NCBI RefSeq assembly: GCF_014805525.1
Contig: NZ_JACFSZ010000011.1
Location: 1-64,000, forward strand
From: Rhabdothermincola sediminis
Lineage (GTDB): Bacteria > Actinomycetota > Acidimicrobiia > Acidimicrobiales > Acidimicrobilacustridaceae
Reading direction: 5' to 3'
Length of the DNA: 64,000 bases
Both the position numbers and the translations under genes were made by a program. Under the pieces are notes generated by a model, which ran no database searches, was not told where the DNA came from, and saw only the letters and a list, made by a program, of their open reading frames with translations. Numbering within the stretch: position 1 is the stretch's first letter; each line of letters opens with the position of its first letter. Shown here piece by piece: positions 34,380 to 42,852 of the stretch.

Positions 34380-35666
34380 ATGACCGACCTGCTCGCGCTC
34401 TCCGCTCGGGTCATCGACGAGGGCGACCACGACGTCGCAGGGCCGGCCGCCCGGGTGACCTTCGAGCTGTCGGAGCTCACCCCGGGGGTGGCGATGGTGG
34501 AGTCCTTCTCCAACGTCGTGGCCTTCGGCAGCGGCGAGGGCCTCGTGCTGTTCGACACCTCGATGCCCCAGTTCGCCGGCGCCGTGGTGGAGGCCCTGAG
34601 ACGGTGGTCGAACGACGCGGTGCACACCATCGTCTACACCCACGGGCACGTGGACCACGTGGGCGGTGCGCCCACCTTCCTGGAGGAAGCCGCGGCTCGC
34701 GGTGACAGGCGACCGGAGGTCGTGGCCCACGAGGCGGTCCCGGCCCGGTTCCGGCGCTACAACCTGACGAACGGGTACAACGCCCTCATCAACGACCGCC
34801 AGTTCCGCCGGGCGGGCGTGCTCGACGAGCAGGCGGCCCAGCCCCGATTCCCGCGGCGCTGGGTGGAGCCCTCCGTCACCTACCAGGACCGGATCGGCCT
34901 GCGGGTCGGTGACCTGCAGATCGAGCTCCACCACGACCGTGGGGAGACCGACGATCACACCTGGGCGTGGATCCCGGGCCATCGCGCGATCTGCGTAGGA
35001 GACTTCATCATCTGGGCCTTCCCGAATGCAGGCAACCCGCAGAAGGTGCAGCGCTACCCGCTGGAGTGGGCCCGTGCCCTTCGACGGATGCAGGCGCTGG
35101 AGCCTGAGCTGCTGCTTCCCGCGCACGGTCTGCCGGTCGGCGGTCGGGAACGGGTCAGCCAGGTGCTCGACGACACCGCCTCCGTCCTCGAGTCCCTGGT
35201 TCACCAGACGTTGGATCTGATGAATGCAGGCGCGACGCTCGACACCATCATCCACACGGTCACCCTGCCGGATGAGCTACTCGCCCGCCCCTACCTGCGG
35301 CCCGTCTACGACGACCCTCAGTTCGTGGTCCGCAACGTCTGGCGGCTCTACGGCGGCTGGTGGGACGGCGACCCGTCACGACTCAAACCGGCACCCGATC
35401 ACGACGTGGCCTGCGAGCTGGTGCACCTGGCGGGGGGTGCATCGCAAGTGACGGCCCGGGCGCTGGCGCTCGCCGAGGCCGGCGACGCGCGGCTTGCCTC
35501 GCACCTGGTCGAGCTGGCGGCGCGCGCCGCGCCCGACGACTCAGGCGTGCACGAGGTCCGGGCGGAGATCTACCGCCGCCGTCGATCCGAGGAGCAGTCA
35601 CTCATGGCCAAGAGCATCTTCGACGCAGCGGCACGCCAGTCCGAGCAACGTGGTGGTGAGCGATGA
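34380..35666 (+). CDS. Alkyl-sulfatase-like metallo-beta-lactamase-fold enzyme
   Basis: A 428-residue protein of the BDS1/SdsA1 type. The N-terminal MBL domain has the metal motif THGHVDHVGG and HDRGETDDHTWAWIPGHRAICVGDFIIWAFPNAGNPQKVQRYP, close to the linear alkyl sulfatases. LLPAHGLPVGG gives the last metal ligand. A C-terminal alpha-helical dimerisation region (about 320-410, VVRNVWRLYGGWWDGDPS) is present, but the SCP2-like lipid-binding domain of full alkylsulfatases is absent. It probably hydrolyses an ester or sulfate ester. The stop overlaps the next start (ATGA), so it is coupled to a secreted hydrolase. Confidence 0.85.
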   Translation: MTDLLALSARVIDEGDHDVAGPAARVTFELSELTPGVAMVESFSNVVAFGSGEGLVLFDTSMPQFAGAVVEALRRWSNDAVHTIVYTHGHVDHVGGAPTFLEEAAARGDRRPEVVAHEAVPARFRRYNLTNGYNALINDRQFRRAGVLDEQAAQPRFPRRWVEPSVTYQDRIGLRVGDLQIELHHDRGETDDHTWAWIPGHRAICVGDFIIWAFPNAGNPQKVQRYPLEWARALRRMQALEPELLLPAHGLPVGGRERVSQVLDDTASVLESLVHQTLDLMNAGATLDTIIHTVTLPDELLARPYLRPVYDDPQFVVRNVWRLYGGWWDGDPSRLKPAPDHDVACELVHLAGGASQVTARALALAEAGDARLASHLVELAARAAPDDSGVHEVRAEIYRRRRSEEQSLMAKSIFDAAARQSEQRGGER

Positions 35667-36907
35667 GCGGGCCGAGTCGTCGACGGCTCGTGGCCTCCAC
35701 GGCGGTGGTGAGCGTGGGCTTGGTGTTGTCGATGGTCGCCGTGGCGGCTTGCAGCGCGGACCGCCTCGATCGCTCGACCACCACGTCCCAGGTGGTGGAG
35801 CCCGTGCCCGTCGACTATTCGGGCCGTGGACCGTACCCGGTCGGGTTCGCTCGGTTGTCGCTGCCCGATCGTGAGGTGGCGGTGTTCTATCCCGCCGACG
35901 GTGACCGGCTCGAGGGGACCACTCCGGTGACCGCGTACACCAGCGCGGAGGTCCTCCCGGAGCAGGTCCGTGGGCTGGTACCCCCCGAGTTCTCTCCGGT
36001 GATCCCGCTCGATGCGCACCTTGATGCTCCGGCCAACCCCGATGGCCCGTTCCCCTTGGTGCTCTACAGCCACGGCTTCGGGGGGTTCAACCTGATCGCC
36101 TCGCAGCAGGCGGAGCACCTCGCATCGTGGGGCTTCGTGGTGGCCGCGCCCGAGCACAAGGAGCGTGACCTGCTCGCCGTGGCCCTCGGTCGGGTGGACA
36201 CCCAGGGAGACCCCGATGTGCGGGACCTGCGCGACACCCAGGCTCTCCTCGAGGTGGAGAACACCCGAACCGGGGGTCCTCTGCTCGGAGCCGTCGATCT
36301 GGCCCGGGTCGCGGCGATCGGCCATTCGGCCGGTGGCCGGGCGGCGGGTCTGCTGGCTTTGGAAGGAGCGGTCCAGACCTGGATCGGTCAAGCGCCCGTG
36401 CCGCCGTTGCCCCGCACCGGCGACGCTGCTGACGCCGGAGGCCCCGCGCTGCTCGAGGGCTCGGCGCTGGCCGAGCGGCTGGCGGAGCTCGCCCCACCAT
36501 CCGTGCCCTCGATGATCATCGCCGCCCAGGACGACGGCGCCATCCCACTCGCCAGCGTGCAGCAGGTGTTCTCCTGGCTGGCGCCGCCCAAGACGTTGGG
36601 GGTGCTCGCCGGCGCGGGCCACAACGCCTTCACCGATCTGTGCGCGCCAATCCGAGCACAGGGTGGGCTGACCCGATTCGCGGCGTCGATCCCGGTTCCG
36701 ATCCAGATCCTCCAGCTCGGCGAGGACGGCTGTACCGCGTCCAGCCCCGATCCGCAGATCGCCTACCGAGTGATCGATCACCTCATGACTGCGCAGCTGC
36801 GTTGGGTGTTCGGTGACGATCCCACGCCCGTGTCGCTGTCGCCGGCGTACGTCGAGTCACTGTTCCCCGGCGCGTTCAGCACCTACGAGACGGTGGGTCA
36901 ACCGTGA
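35663..36907 (+). CDS. Secreted alpha/beta hydrolase lipoprotein
   Basis: A 414-residue exported hydrolase. A signal ending in VAACSA predicts lipid attachment. The alpha/beta-hydrolase core shows VLYSHGFGGFNL (oxyanion loop), the nucleophile elbow GHSAGG and a C-terminal acidic and histidine pair (AQDDGAIPL, GAGHNAFTD). The pattern resembles chlorophyllase or platelet-activating-factor acetylhydrolase-like esterases. Cysteines near the C-terminus (DLCAP, DGCTAS) may pair. Stop-start overlap with the upstream alkylsulfatase-like gene suggests joint use on an esterified lipid or surfactant, which is inference. Confidence 0.85.
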   Translation: MSGPSRRRLVASTAVVSVGLVLSMVAVAACSADRLDRSTTTSQVVEPVPVDYSGRGPYPVGFARLSLPDREVAVFYPADGDRLEGTTPVTAYTSAEVLPEQVRGLVPPEFSPVIPLDAHLDAPANPDGPFPLVLYSHGFGGFNLIASQQAEHLASWGFVVAAPEHKERDLLAVALGRVDTQGDPDVRDLRDTQALLEVENTRTGGPLLGAVDLARVAAIGHSAGGRAAGLLALEGAVQTWIGQAPVPPLPRTGDAADAGGPALLEGSALAERLAELAPPSVPSMIIAAQDDGAIPLASVQQVFSWLAPPKTLGVLAGAGHNAFTDLCAPIRAQGGLTRFAASIPVPIQILQLGEDGCTASSPDPQIAYRVIDHLMTAQLRWVFGDDPTPVSLSPAYVESLFPGAFSTYETVGQP

Positions 36908-36923
36908 CCGGCCGACGGTCGGG

Positions 36924-37718
36924 TCAGCCGGTGGTGGTCCCTCCGTCGATGGTCAGGACGGCCCCGTTCACGTAGTAGGCCTCGTCGCTGCCGACGTACG
37001 CGATGAGCGCGGCGACGGACTCGGGTTCTTGCATGTCGCGAGTGAGGAACGATCGCGAGATCAGCGACATGCTCGCTCCCTCCGGTGGGGTGAACGCGCC
37101 GAGGATGTTGGTGTTCACCCCACCCGGGCAGACCGCGTTGACCCGTAGGCCGGTGCGGCCGTACTCGATCGCCATCGCCTTGGTGATGCCCACCAGCGCG
37201 TGCTTCGACGCGCAGTAGGCGGTGCAGTAGGCCTGCCCGATCACGCCTGCGGTCGAGGCCAGGTTCACGATGTTGCCGGTGCGCTCGAGGAGATGGGGCA
37301 GCGCCGCCTGGCTCAGGTAGAAGGGCCCGGCCGCGTTGACCGCGAAGAAGGCGTTGAAGCGCTCGGGTGTCTCCTCGGTGGTGTGTGCGGATCCGCCGAT
37401 GCCGGCGATGTTGCACAGCACGTCGAGCCCGCCCAGGGCCGCCACGGCGTCTGACACCAAGGCGTGGCAGCGCTTGGGATCGGTGACGTCGACTGCGCTG
37501 GCGTGGGCGGTGCCGCTGTGCTCGGTGATCACCCGGGCCGTCGCCTCTGCGCCCTCACCGTTGATGTCGGCGCAGAACACCGAGGCGCCCTCGGCCGCCA
37601 GCCGCAGAGCGGTGGCCCGCCCGATCCCCGAGGCGGCACCGGTGATCAGGGCGGCCTTCCCGCGGAACCGATGGGGCAGGTCGGGATCGGCGAACGGATC
37701 GGCTGGAGGGTGCGGCAC
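36924..37718 (-). CDS. Short-chain dehydrogenase/reductase
   Basis: A 264-residue classical SDR: cofactor motif TGAASGIG near residue 27, FCADINGEG at the end of strand 2 (an Asp, suggesting NAD), NIAG, the catalytic serine in NLASTAG and YCASK (Tyr-x-x-x-Lys). The C-terminal end is AVLTIDGGTTTG. The substrate alcohol or ketone is unknown. The GTG start has a GAGGAG site. It is divergent from the acyl-CoA dehydrogenase gene, so a lipid or sterol oxidation role is possible. Confidence 0.9.
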   Translation of the reverse strand: MPHPPADPFADPDLPHRFRGKAALITGAASGIGRATALRLAAEGASVFCADINGEGAEATARVITEHSGTAHASAVDVTDPKRCHALVSDAVAALGGLDVLCNIAGIGGSAHTTEETPERFNAFFAVNAAGPFYLSQAALPHLLERTGNIVNLASTAGVIGQAYCTAYCASKHALVGITKAMAIEYGRTGLRVNAVCPGGVNTNILGAFTPPEGASMSLISRSFLTRDMQEPESVAALIAYVGSDEAYYVNGAVLTIDGGTTTG

Positions 37719-37794
37719 GGTGGCTCCTCGGGGAAGGGCAGGAATGGAACGGGTTCTGATTCTGGCTCGCGCCGCTCAGTGCCGCACCTTCCAC

Positions 37795-37810
37795 CTGACG
37801 GGCATGTCAG
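37795..37810. promoter_or_regulatory. Inverted repeat before the acyl-CoA dehydrogenase
   Basis: CTGAC-gggcat-GTCAG, with 5-base arms extended by flanking A and T, lies 20-35 bases upstream of the acyl-CoA dehydrogenase start. It could be an operator for a TetR or FadR-like regulator. The short arms make chance occurrence possible. Confidence 0.3.
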
Positions 37811-37829
37811 CTCCCCGTAGGCTGCGACC

Positions 37830-39017
37830 ATGACCGCTCACGCAGACGACCCCCACGCCGAGGTCCGAGCCGAGCTCCTCGACGTGGTGCGCCGGTTCAC
37901 CGCCAAGGAGATCATTCCCACCGCAGCCGCCTACGACCGCGACGACCTCTACCCCGAAGCGCTGGTCGAGCAGATGAAGGAGATCGGGTTGTTCGGCATC
38001 ACCGTGCCCGAGCGCTACGGCGGGCTCGGTCTCGACGTGCTCACCTACGCCCAGATCGTGGAGGAGCTGGCCTACGGGTGGATGAGCGTCAGCGGGTTCC
38101 TGAACACCCACTTCATGGGCTGCTTCCTCCTCACGACCTACGGAACGGAGGAGCAGAAGGAGCGGTTGCTGCCGAAGATGGCCACGGGTGAGATCCGGGC
38201 CGCGTACTCGCTGTCGGAACCCGACGCCGGTTCGGACGTCGCGGCCATCCGCACCCGGGCGGTGCGCGATGGTGACGAGTACGTCGTGAACGGCACGAAG
38301 ATGTGGCTCACCAACGGGCGCGAGGCCCGGCTGGTGGTCACCCTGGTCAAGACCGCCGACACCGATCCGCCACACCGGGGCATGAGCGTGCTGCTGGTGG
38401 AGAAGGAGCCGGGGGAGCGCTTCGAGGGCATCACCGTCAGCCCCAACATCCACAAGCTCGGCTACCGGGGGGTCGAGACCGTCGAGCTGACCTTCGCCGA
38501 CCACCGGGTGCCGGCCGCCAACCTGCTCGGCGGCGAGGAGGGGCTCGGCTTCCGACAGATGATGACGGCCGTGGAGCTGGGCCGGATCAACATCTCGGCC
38601 CGGGCGGTGGGCGTGGCCCGGCGGGCCTTCGAGGAGTCCATCCGCTACGCCCAGCAACGGCACACGTTCGGACGCCCCATCGCCCAGCACCAGGCGATCC
38701 AGTTCAAGCTGGCCGAGATGGGCACCAAGCTCCGGGCAGCACGGCTGATGTGCTTCGATGCCGCCCGCCGCAAGCAGGCCGGCGAGCGGGTCGACCTGGA
38801 AGCCGGCATGGCGAAGTACTTCTGCTCGGAGGTGTGCTGGGAGATCTGCCAGGAGGCGCTGCGCATCCACGGCGGCAACGGCTATGCCGCGGAGTACCCG
38901 ATCGAGCGCCTCTACCGCGACGCGCCGCTCATGATCGTCGGTGAAGGCACCAACGAGATCCAAAAGCTGGTGATCGGTCGCCGCTTGCTCGAGGACTACG
39001 CGGCTGAGTCGGACTGA
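37830..39017 (+). CDS. Acyl-CoA dehydrogenase
   Basis: A 395-residue flavoenzyme that oxidises acyl-CoA at the alpha-beta bond, passing electrons to ETF. The N-terminal helical region has GLFGITVPERYGGLGLD. AYSLSEPDAGSDVAAIRTRA and KMWLTNGREARL line the FAD site. The C-terminal block RIHGGNGYAAEYPIERLYRDAPLMIVGEGTNEIQ carries the likely catalytic Glu. Chain-length specificity is not readable. The ATG follows a short leader holding an inverted repeat. Confidence 0.93.
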   Translation: MTAHADDPHAEVRAELLDVVRRFTAKEIIPTAAAYDRDDLYPEALVEQMKEIGLFGITVPERYGGLGLDVLTYAQIVEELAYGWMSVSGFLNTHFMGCFLLTTYGTEEQKERLLPKMATGEIRAAYSLSEPDAGSDVAAIRTRAVRDGDEYVVNGTKMWLTNGREARLVVTLVKTADTDPPHRGMSVLLVEKEPGERFEGITVSPNIHKLGYRGVETVELTFADHRVPAANLLGGEEGLGFRQMMTAVELGRINISARAVGVARRAFEESIRYAQQRHTFGRPIAQHQAIQFKLAEMGTKLRAARLMCFDAARRKQAGERVDLEAGMAKYFCSEVCWEICQEALRIHGGNGYAAEYPIERLYRDAPLMIVGEGTNEIQKLVIGRRLLEDYAAESD

Positions 39018-39036
39018 TCGCCTGGCGCTCGCCGCC

Positions 39037-39519
39037 TCAGCCCGTGAAGCGGGGCTGGGTGAGGGCAGCGGCCTGGATCGTCGAGGAGGTGGTGGCCGGC
39101 GCTGCGGTGGTCGGCGTGGTGGTCGGGGGCGCCTCGCACGAGCCGTCGAGCTCGACGCTCGCTGAACCGTCGACGGTGAAGGTCCCCTTGGTGATGAACT
39201 CGATCGTCACATCAAGGGTGACGGTCCCGACCGTGTCGCCGGAGATGGTCGACGTCCCGGTGAGCGCGCCGGTGAAGAACGGGAACGGGTTCGGAGTGAA
39301 GGAGACGTCGCCCGAGGCGGCGCCGGATAGCACGGCGGACGTCACCTCCCCTTCGGCCCCTATCGGGAGATCGATCGTCCACGTGATCGTGTACTGACCC
39401 GGGGTGGTGCATTCGACCTCACCGGTCACCTGCGCCGTCTCCCCCGCGTTGGCTGGAGGCACGGCGACCAGCGGCGATGCCGCGATGAGGAGCGCTGCGA
39501 GCCCGACCTTGATCTTCAT
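39037..39519 (-). CDS. Small secreted beta-rich protein
   Basis: A 160-residue exported protein. The signal peptide (VGLAALLIAASPLVAVPPANA) follows a GGAGTGGGAG ribosome site. The mature part has short strands with alternating Thr/Val/Gly (DVSFTPNPFPFFTGALTGT, FTVDGSASVELDGSC), two cysteines (VECTTPG, DGSCEAPP) that may pair, and a Thr-rich tail. The last residues, QAAALTQPRFTG, resemble the region before LPRTG in the surface protein at the window start, but there is no membrane segment after it, so it is not a functional sorting signal. It is divergent from the ECF sigma gene and could be its target. Family unknown. Confidence 0.75.
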   Translation of the reverse strand: MKIKVGLAALLIAASPLVAVPPANAGETAQVTGEVECTTPGQYTITWTIDLPIGAEGEVTSAVLSGAASGDVSFTPNPFPFFTGALTGTSTISGDTVGTVTLDVTIEFITKGTFTVDGSASVELDGSCEAPPTTTPTTAAPATTSSTIQAAALTQPRFTG

Positions 39520-39657
39520 TGCTCCCACTCCTCCACTCGTCCTGAGTCCGGGAAAGCATAGTGGCGGCAGTCCATGCCGGCTCGGAGTGCTCCGCAGTGG
39601 CCGTAAGCGCGGACCGTCTCGCCGGTCAGGTCGGGTTGACACAATGGATGCAACCCT

Positions 39658-41175
39658 ATGGATCCAAATGCGCAGCGAGCGCGGGACGCCGAGTGGGTCC
39701 GAGCGACCCTCGACGGCGATCAGCAGGCGTTCGGATGCCTGTACGACGCCTGGTTCGACCGGGTCTTCGCCTTGGCCCTGGGCATCGTGCACGATCGGGA
39801 GACCGCGGCCGACGTGGCGCAGGACACCTTCCTCTCGGCCTGGAAGAACCTCGGCACGCTGGTGGACCCGGACACCTTCGGCGGTTGGTTGCTGCGCATC
39901 GCGCGGAACGCCTCGCTCAACCGCCAGGCCCGCGAGTCGCGCAGCACCCCCGTGGATGGCGAGGGGATGGCGGTGATCGAGCGCTCGACCCTCGGCGCGG
40001 AGCAGCGCCTCGCCCGCCTCGACGACCCGGCCCGACTGGCGGGGGACGCTGAGTTGGTGGCGCTGGTGCGCGAGGCCGCAGCAGCGCTCGGGGCGCGTGA
40101 TGCGGAAGTGCTCGACCTGCAACTGCGCTACGGCTTGTCCCCGGCCGAGATCGGGGAGGTGGTCGGGCTGAACCGAAACGCGGCCAACCAGCTCTGCCAC
40201 CGCATCCGCGCCCGCTTCGCCACCGCGGTGCGCGCCCGGGTGCTCTGGAACGGCTCCGAGCCGGCCTGCGAACAGCTCCGGGCGGTGCTGCGATCGGCGG
40301 GCGTCGAGCGGTTCGACGCGGAGGCCGTGCGGCTCGCCGACCGGCATGCCGACACCTGCCCGGCGTGCTCCGAGCGGCGGGAGCTGCGGCTGCAGCCGGC
40401 GGCCATGTTCGCCTCTCTGCCCCTCGTCGCCGCGCCGGTGGCGCTCAAGGCCAAGGCCGCGGCGGCGCTGGAGGCGGCGGGGGTGCCCATGGGAGGCTCC
40501 GCGTTCGGCTCGGGGTCGGGACCGGGCGCCTTGCCGGGGAGGTCCCGGCGGGCCGGGCGGCTGGCGCTCATGGCCGCCGCCGCGGTGGTGGTGCTCATCG
40601 CCGCGGTCGTGCTGCTGGCCGAGCGCCCGCACGACGGTGTCGTCCGAACGACGGAGATGGCGGCTGCCCCCACCACCGCAGACCCCACCTCGTCGCTGGC
40701 GGCGGAACCAGTCGCGCCGGTGGGCCCGACCGTGCGCGGGGCACCCGATCCGACCACGGCGGACCCGGGGATCGAGCAGCCGACCCACGTCGAGGAGCCG
40801 CCGGGGACCGCTCCCCCTTCGCTGGTGGTGCGCTTCGAGCTGGTGCCGTCGCAAGTGGACCGGACGAGCTGGCCGCTGGCCGGCGTCGAGCCCGGTTCCA
40901 CCCCGACCCTGGTGTGGGAGGTGTCGGGCGAGGCAGCCAGCCGGGTGGTGCTGGCCGGTCCGGCGACCGATCGCACCCCGGGCCTGGCGGCCACCGACGC
41001 GCTCGCCGGTTCGCTGCCCGTCTGCCCCTTCGCCTACCGGGCGGGAAGCGATCGCTGCGACGTCAGCGGGGACACCGCGACCACCTACGAGTACCGGCTG
41101 ACCGTCTACGGCCAGGGAGGCGAGGAGCTGGCCACGGCGACGGCGGTGCTCACCGTGAGCCGTCCGATCCTGTGA
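39658..41175 (+). CDS. Membrane-tethered ECF sigma factor with built-in anti-sigma motif
   Basis: A 505-residue fusion. Region sigma-2 (about residues 15-85; FDRVFALALGIVHDRETAADVAQDTFLSAWKNL) and sigma-4 (about 130-190; YGLSPAEIGEVVGLNRNAANQLCHRIRARF) make an ECF sigma factor. A zinc-binding anti-sigma motif follows, H230-x3-C234-x2-C237, exactly the HxxxCxxC spacing of ZAS domains. A single membrane helix (about 302-322, LALMAAAAVVVLIAAVVLLA) leads to a roughly 180-residue extracytoplasmic part with a Pro/Thr stalk and a beta-rich domain containing two cysteines. The layout fits an outside-sensing protein that holds its own sigma factor at the membrane until released, perhaps by proteolysis. 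Related C-terminally extended ECF groups (ECF52/53) exist in actinobacteria. Confidence 0.88.
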   Translation: MDPNAQRARDAEWVRATLDGDQQAFGCLYDAWFDRVFALALGIVHDRETAADVAQDTFLSAWKNLGTLVDPDTFGGWLLRIARNASLNRQARESRSTPVDGEGMAVIERSTLGAEQRLARLDDPARLAGDAELVALVREAAAALGARDAEVLDLQLRYGLSPAEIGEVVGLNRNAANQLCHRIRARFATAVRARVLWNGSEPACEQLRAVLRSAGVERFDAEAVRLADRHADTCPACSERRELRLQPAAMFASLPLVAAPVALKAKAAAALEAAGVPMGGSAFGSGSGPGALPGRSRRAGRLALMAAAAVVVLIAAVVLLAERPHDGVVRTTEMAAAPTTADPTSSLAAEPVAPVGPTVRGAPDPTTADPGIEQPTHVEEPPGTAPPSLVVRFELVPSQVDRTSWPLAGVEPGSTPTLVWEVSGEAASRVVLAGPATDRTPGLAATDALAGSLPVCPFAYRAGSDRCDVSGDTATTYEYRLTVYGQGGEELATATAVLTVSRPIL

Positions 41176-41195
41176 CCAGGTGACACTCGCCACTT

Positions 41196-41217
41196 ACATG
41201 CAGTCTTGACTGTTTGT
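41196..41217. promoter_or_regulatory. TetR operator candidate
   Basis: A 22-base inverted repeat with arms ACATGCAGTC and GACTGTTTGT around TT; 8 of 10 positions match. It lies 24-45 bases upstream of the TetR-type start (41241), over the likely promoter, and should mediate self-control of the tetR-oxygenase pair. Confidence 0.6.
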
Positions 41218-41240
41218 TGGGGTCGGCGTACAAGACGAGC

Positions 41241-41873
41241 ATGCCCACCCAGGCTGAGCGATCGGCCACCACCCGAGCGAAGCTGCTCGACGCCACTGCG
41301 GAGTGCCTGGCCGAACTGGGCTACGCCCGGACCTCGACCACCGAGGTCGCCCGGCGAGCCGGTGTGTCGCGGGGCGCGCAGCTCCACCACTTCCCCACCA
41401 AGGCCGAGCTGGTCGCCGCCGCGGTGGATCACGTGCTCGAACGCCGGGTGGAGGAGTTCCGTACCTTGATCGCCACCGTGCCCGACGGGCCGGGCCGCGT
41501 CGAGGCCGCCATCGACCTGCTCTGGTCGATGTTCCAGGGCCCGACCTTCGACGCCTGGTATGAGCTGACCACCGCGGCCCGAACCGACCCCGATCTGCGG
41601 CCCCACGTCGTCCGGGTGGCGGACCTGCTCGACGAACGGGTCCGGGACGTCTTCCACGACCTGTTCGCTCCCCCTCCCGGGCAGGTGGCCACGCCCATCT
41701 ACCACGACGTGGCCCCCGCGTTCCTGTTCGCCGTCCTCGAAGGGTTGGCCACGCAGCGGGTGACGGGCGGAACCCGTGCGGGCCCGAACGCCGAGAAGGT
41801 GCTCGCCGCCCTCAAGTACCTGGCCTCCGAGTTCCCCATCCACACCCCCTCCACCGGCGAGGTGCAGCCATGA
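41241..41873 (+). CDS. TetR-family transcriptional regulator
   Basis: A 210-residue repressor. The N-terminal helix-turn-helix (RAKLLDATAECLAELGYARTSTTEVARRAGVSRGAQLHHFPTKAELV) is canonical; the C-terminal ligand domain is variable. The upstream ATG at 41214 would fall inside the operator, so I use 41241. The stop overlaps the oxygenase start (ATGA). The ligand may be the oxygenase substrate. Confidence 0.92.
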   Translation: MPTQAERSATTRAKLLDATAECLAELGYARTSTTEVARRAGVSRGAQLHHFPTKAELVAAAVDHVLERRVEEFRTLIATVPDGPGRVEAAIDLLWSMFQGPTFDAWYELTTAARTDPDLRPHVVRVADLLDERVRDVFHDLFAPPPGQVATPIYHDVAPAFLFAVLEGLATQRVTGGTRAGPNAEKVLAALKYLASEFPIHTPSTGEVQP

Positions 41874-42847
41874 CCACGACCCCCACCCTCGACGAAGAGC
41901 TCTCCCTGTCTCCGGCCGAGGTCGCGACCCGCGACCGCTTCGAGCAACTGGTGGCACGCCTCAGCCACCAGTCGGTCGTGAAGCACTACGACGCGTACGC
42001 GGACATCCCCTGGGACGACCCCGCCTACGCGATCGACCCCGACGACCCCCGCTGGGAGCTGAGCCGGGCCGCCGACCCCCTCGGGGCGACCGGGTGGTAC
42101 CAGTCGCAACCACCGGGCGTGCGCAGCCGGATCGGGTTGTACCGCTACGCCTCCGCCATGAAGATCGGCCTCGAGTTCGAGAACATCCTCAAGCGCGGCC
42201 TGCTGGAGTTCGCGTTCGGTCTCCGCAACAGCGACCCCACCTTCCGGTACGCCTACCACGAGGTCATCGAGGAGGCGCACCACGGGCTCATGTTCCAGGA
42301 GTTCGTCAACCGCGCCGGCTTCGACGTGCCCGGCATCGGCCGTCGCGAGCGGCTCCTGTCGCAGCGGATCGTGCGGCTGGGCCGGAGGTTCCCGGAGCTG
42401 TTCTTCCTGTTCGTGATCGGCGGCGAAGACCCGATCGACCACCTCCAGCGGGAGACCCTCCGCCAGCGCTCCGAGCTGCACCCGCTGTTCGAGACCATCA
42501 TGCGCCACCACGTCACCGAGGAGGCCCGTCACCTCTCGTTCGCCCGCCATTACCTCAAGATGCGGGTGCCGCAACTCTCACCGCTGCGGCGGTTCCGGCT
42601 CTCGATCGCCGCGCCGACCATCCTCGGGGAGATGGCGAAGCTCATGATGCAGGCACCCCACGACCTCATCCGCGAGTTCGGTGTGCCGGAGGCGGTGGTC
42701 CGCGAGGCATACACCGAAAACCCGGAACACCGCCGCCAGACCCAGGACGCGCTCCGCAAGGTGCGCCGGCTCTGCCGGGAGACGGGCCTCATCAACCCGG
42801 TCTCCCGGTGGGTCTGGCAGCGACGAGGCATCTGGGCCGATGATTGA
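41870..42847 (+). CDS. AurF-like diiron oxygenase
   Basis: A 325-residue all-helical protein of the p-aminobenzoate N-oxygenase (AurF) family. Candidate iron ligands are the Glu residues of IGLEFENILKRGLLEF, the Glu and His of YHEVIEEAHHGLMF, and the Glu and His of HHVTEEARHLSFARHY. AurF uses O2 to oxidise an aromatic amine to a nitro group; other members have other oxygenations. There is no biosynthetic cluster around it. Coupling to TetR suggests an inducible detoxification or catabolic role. Confidence 0.85.
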   Translation: MTTTPTLDEELSLSPAEVATRDRFEQLVARLSHQSVVKHYDAYADIPWDDPAYAIDPDDPRWELSRAADPLGATGWYQSQPPGVRSRIGLYRYASAMKIGLEFENILKRGLLEFAFGLRNSDPTFRYAYHEVIEEAHHGLMFQEFVNRAGFDVPGIGRRERLLSQRIVRLGRRFPELFFLFVIGGEDPIDHLQRETLRQRSELHPLFETIMRHHVTEEARHLSFARHYLKMRVPQLSPLRRFRLSIAAPTILGEMAKLMMQAPHDLIREFGVPEAVVREAYTENPEHRRQTQDALRKVRRLCRETGLINPVSRWVWQRRGIWADD

Positions 42848-42852
42848 GCCCG

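Noticed and set aside
39636-39641. TTGACA as a housekeeping -35 before the ECF sigma gene
   Set aside because: No matching -10 at 16-18 bases, since the start codon comes too soon; ECF-type control is more likely.
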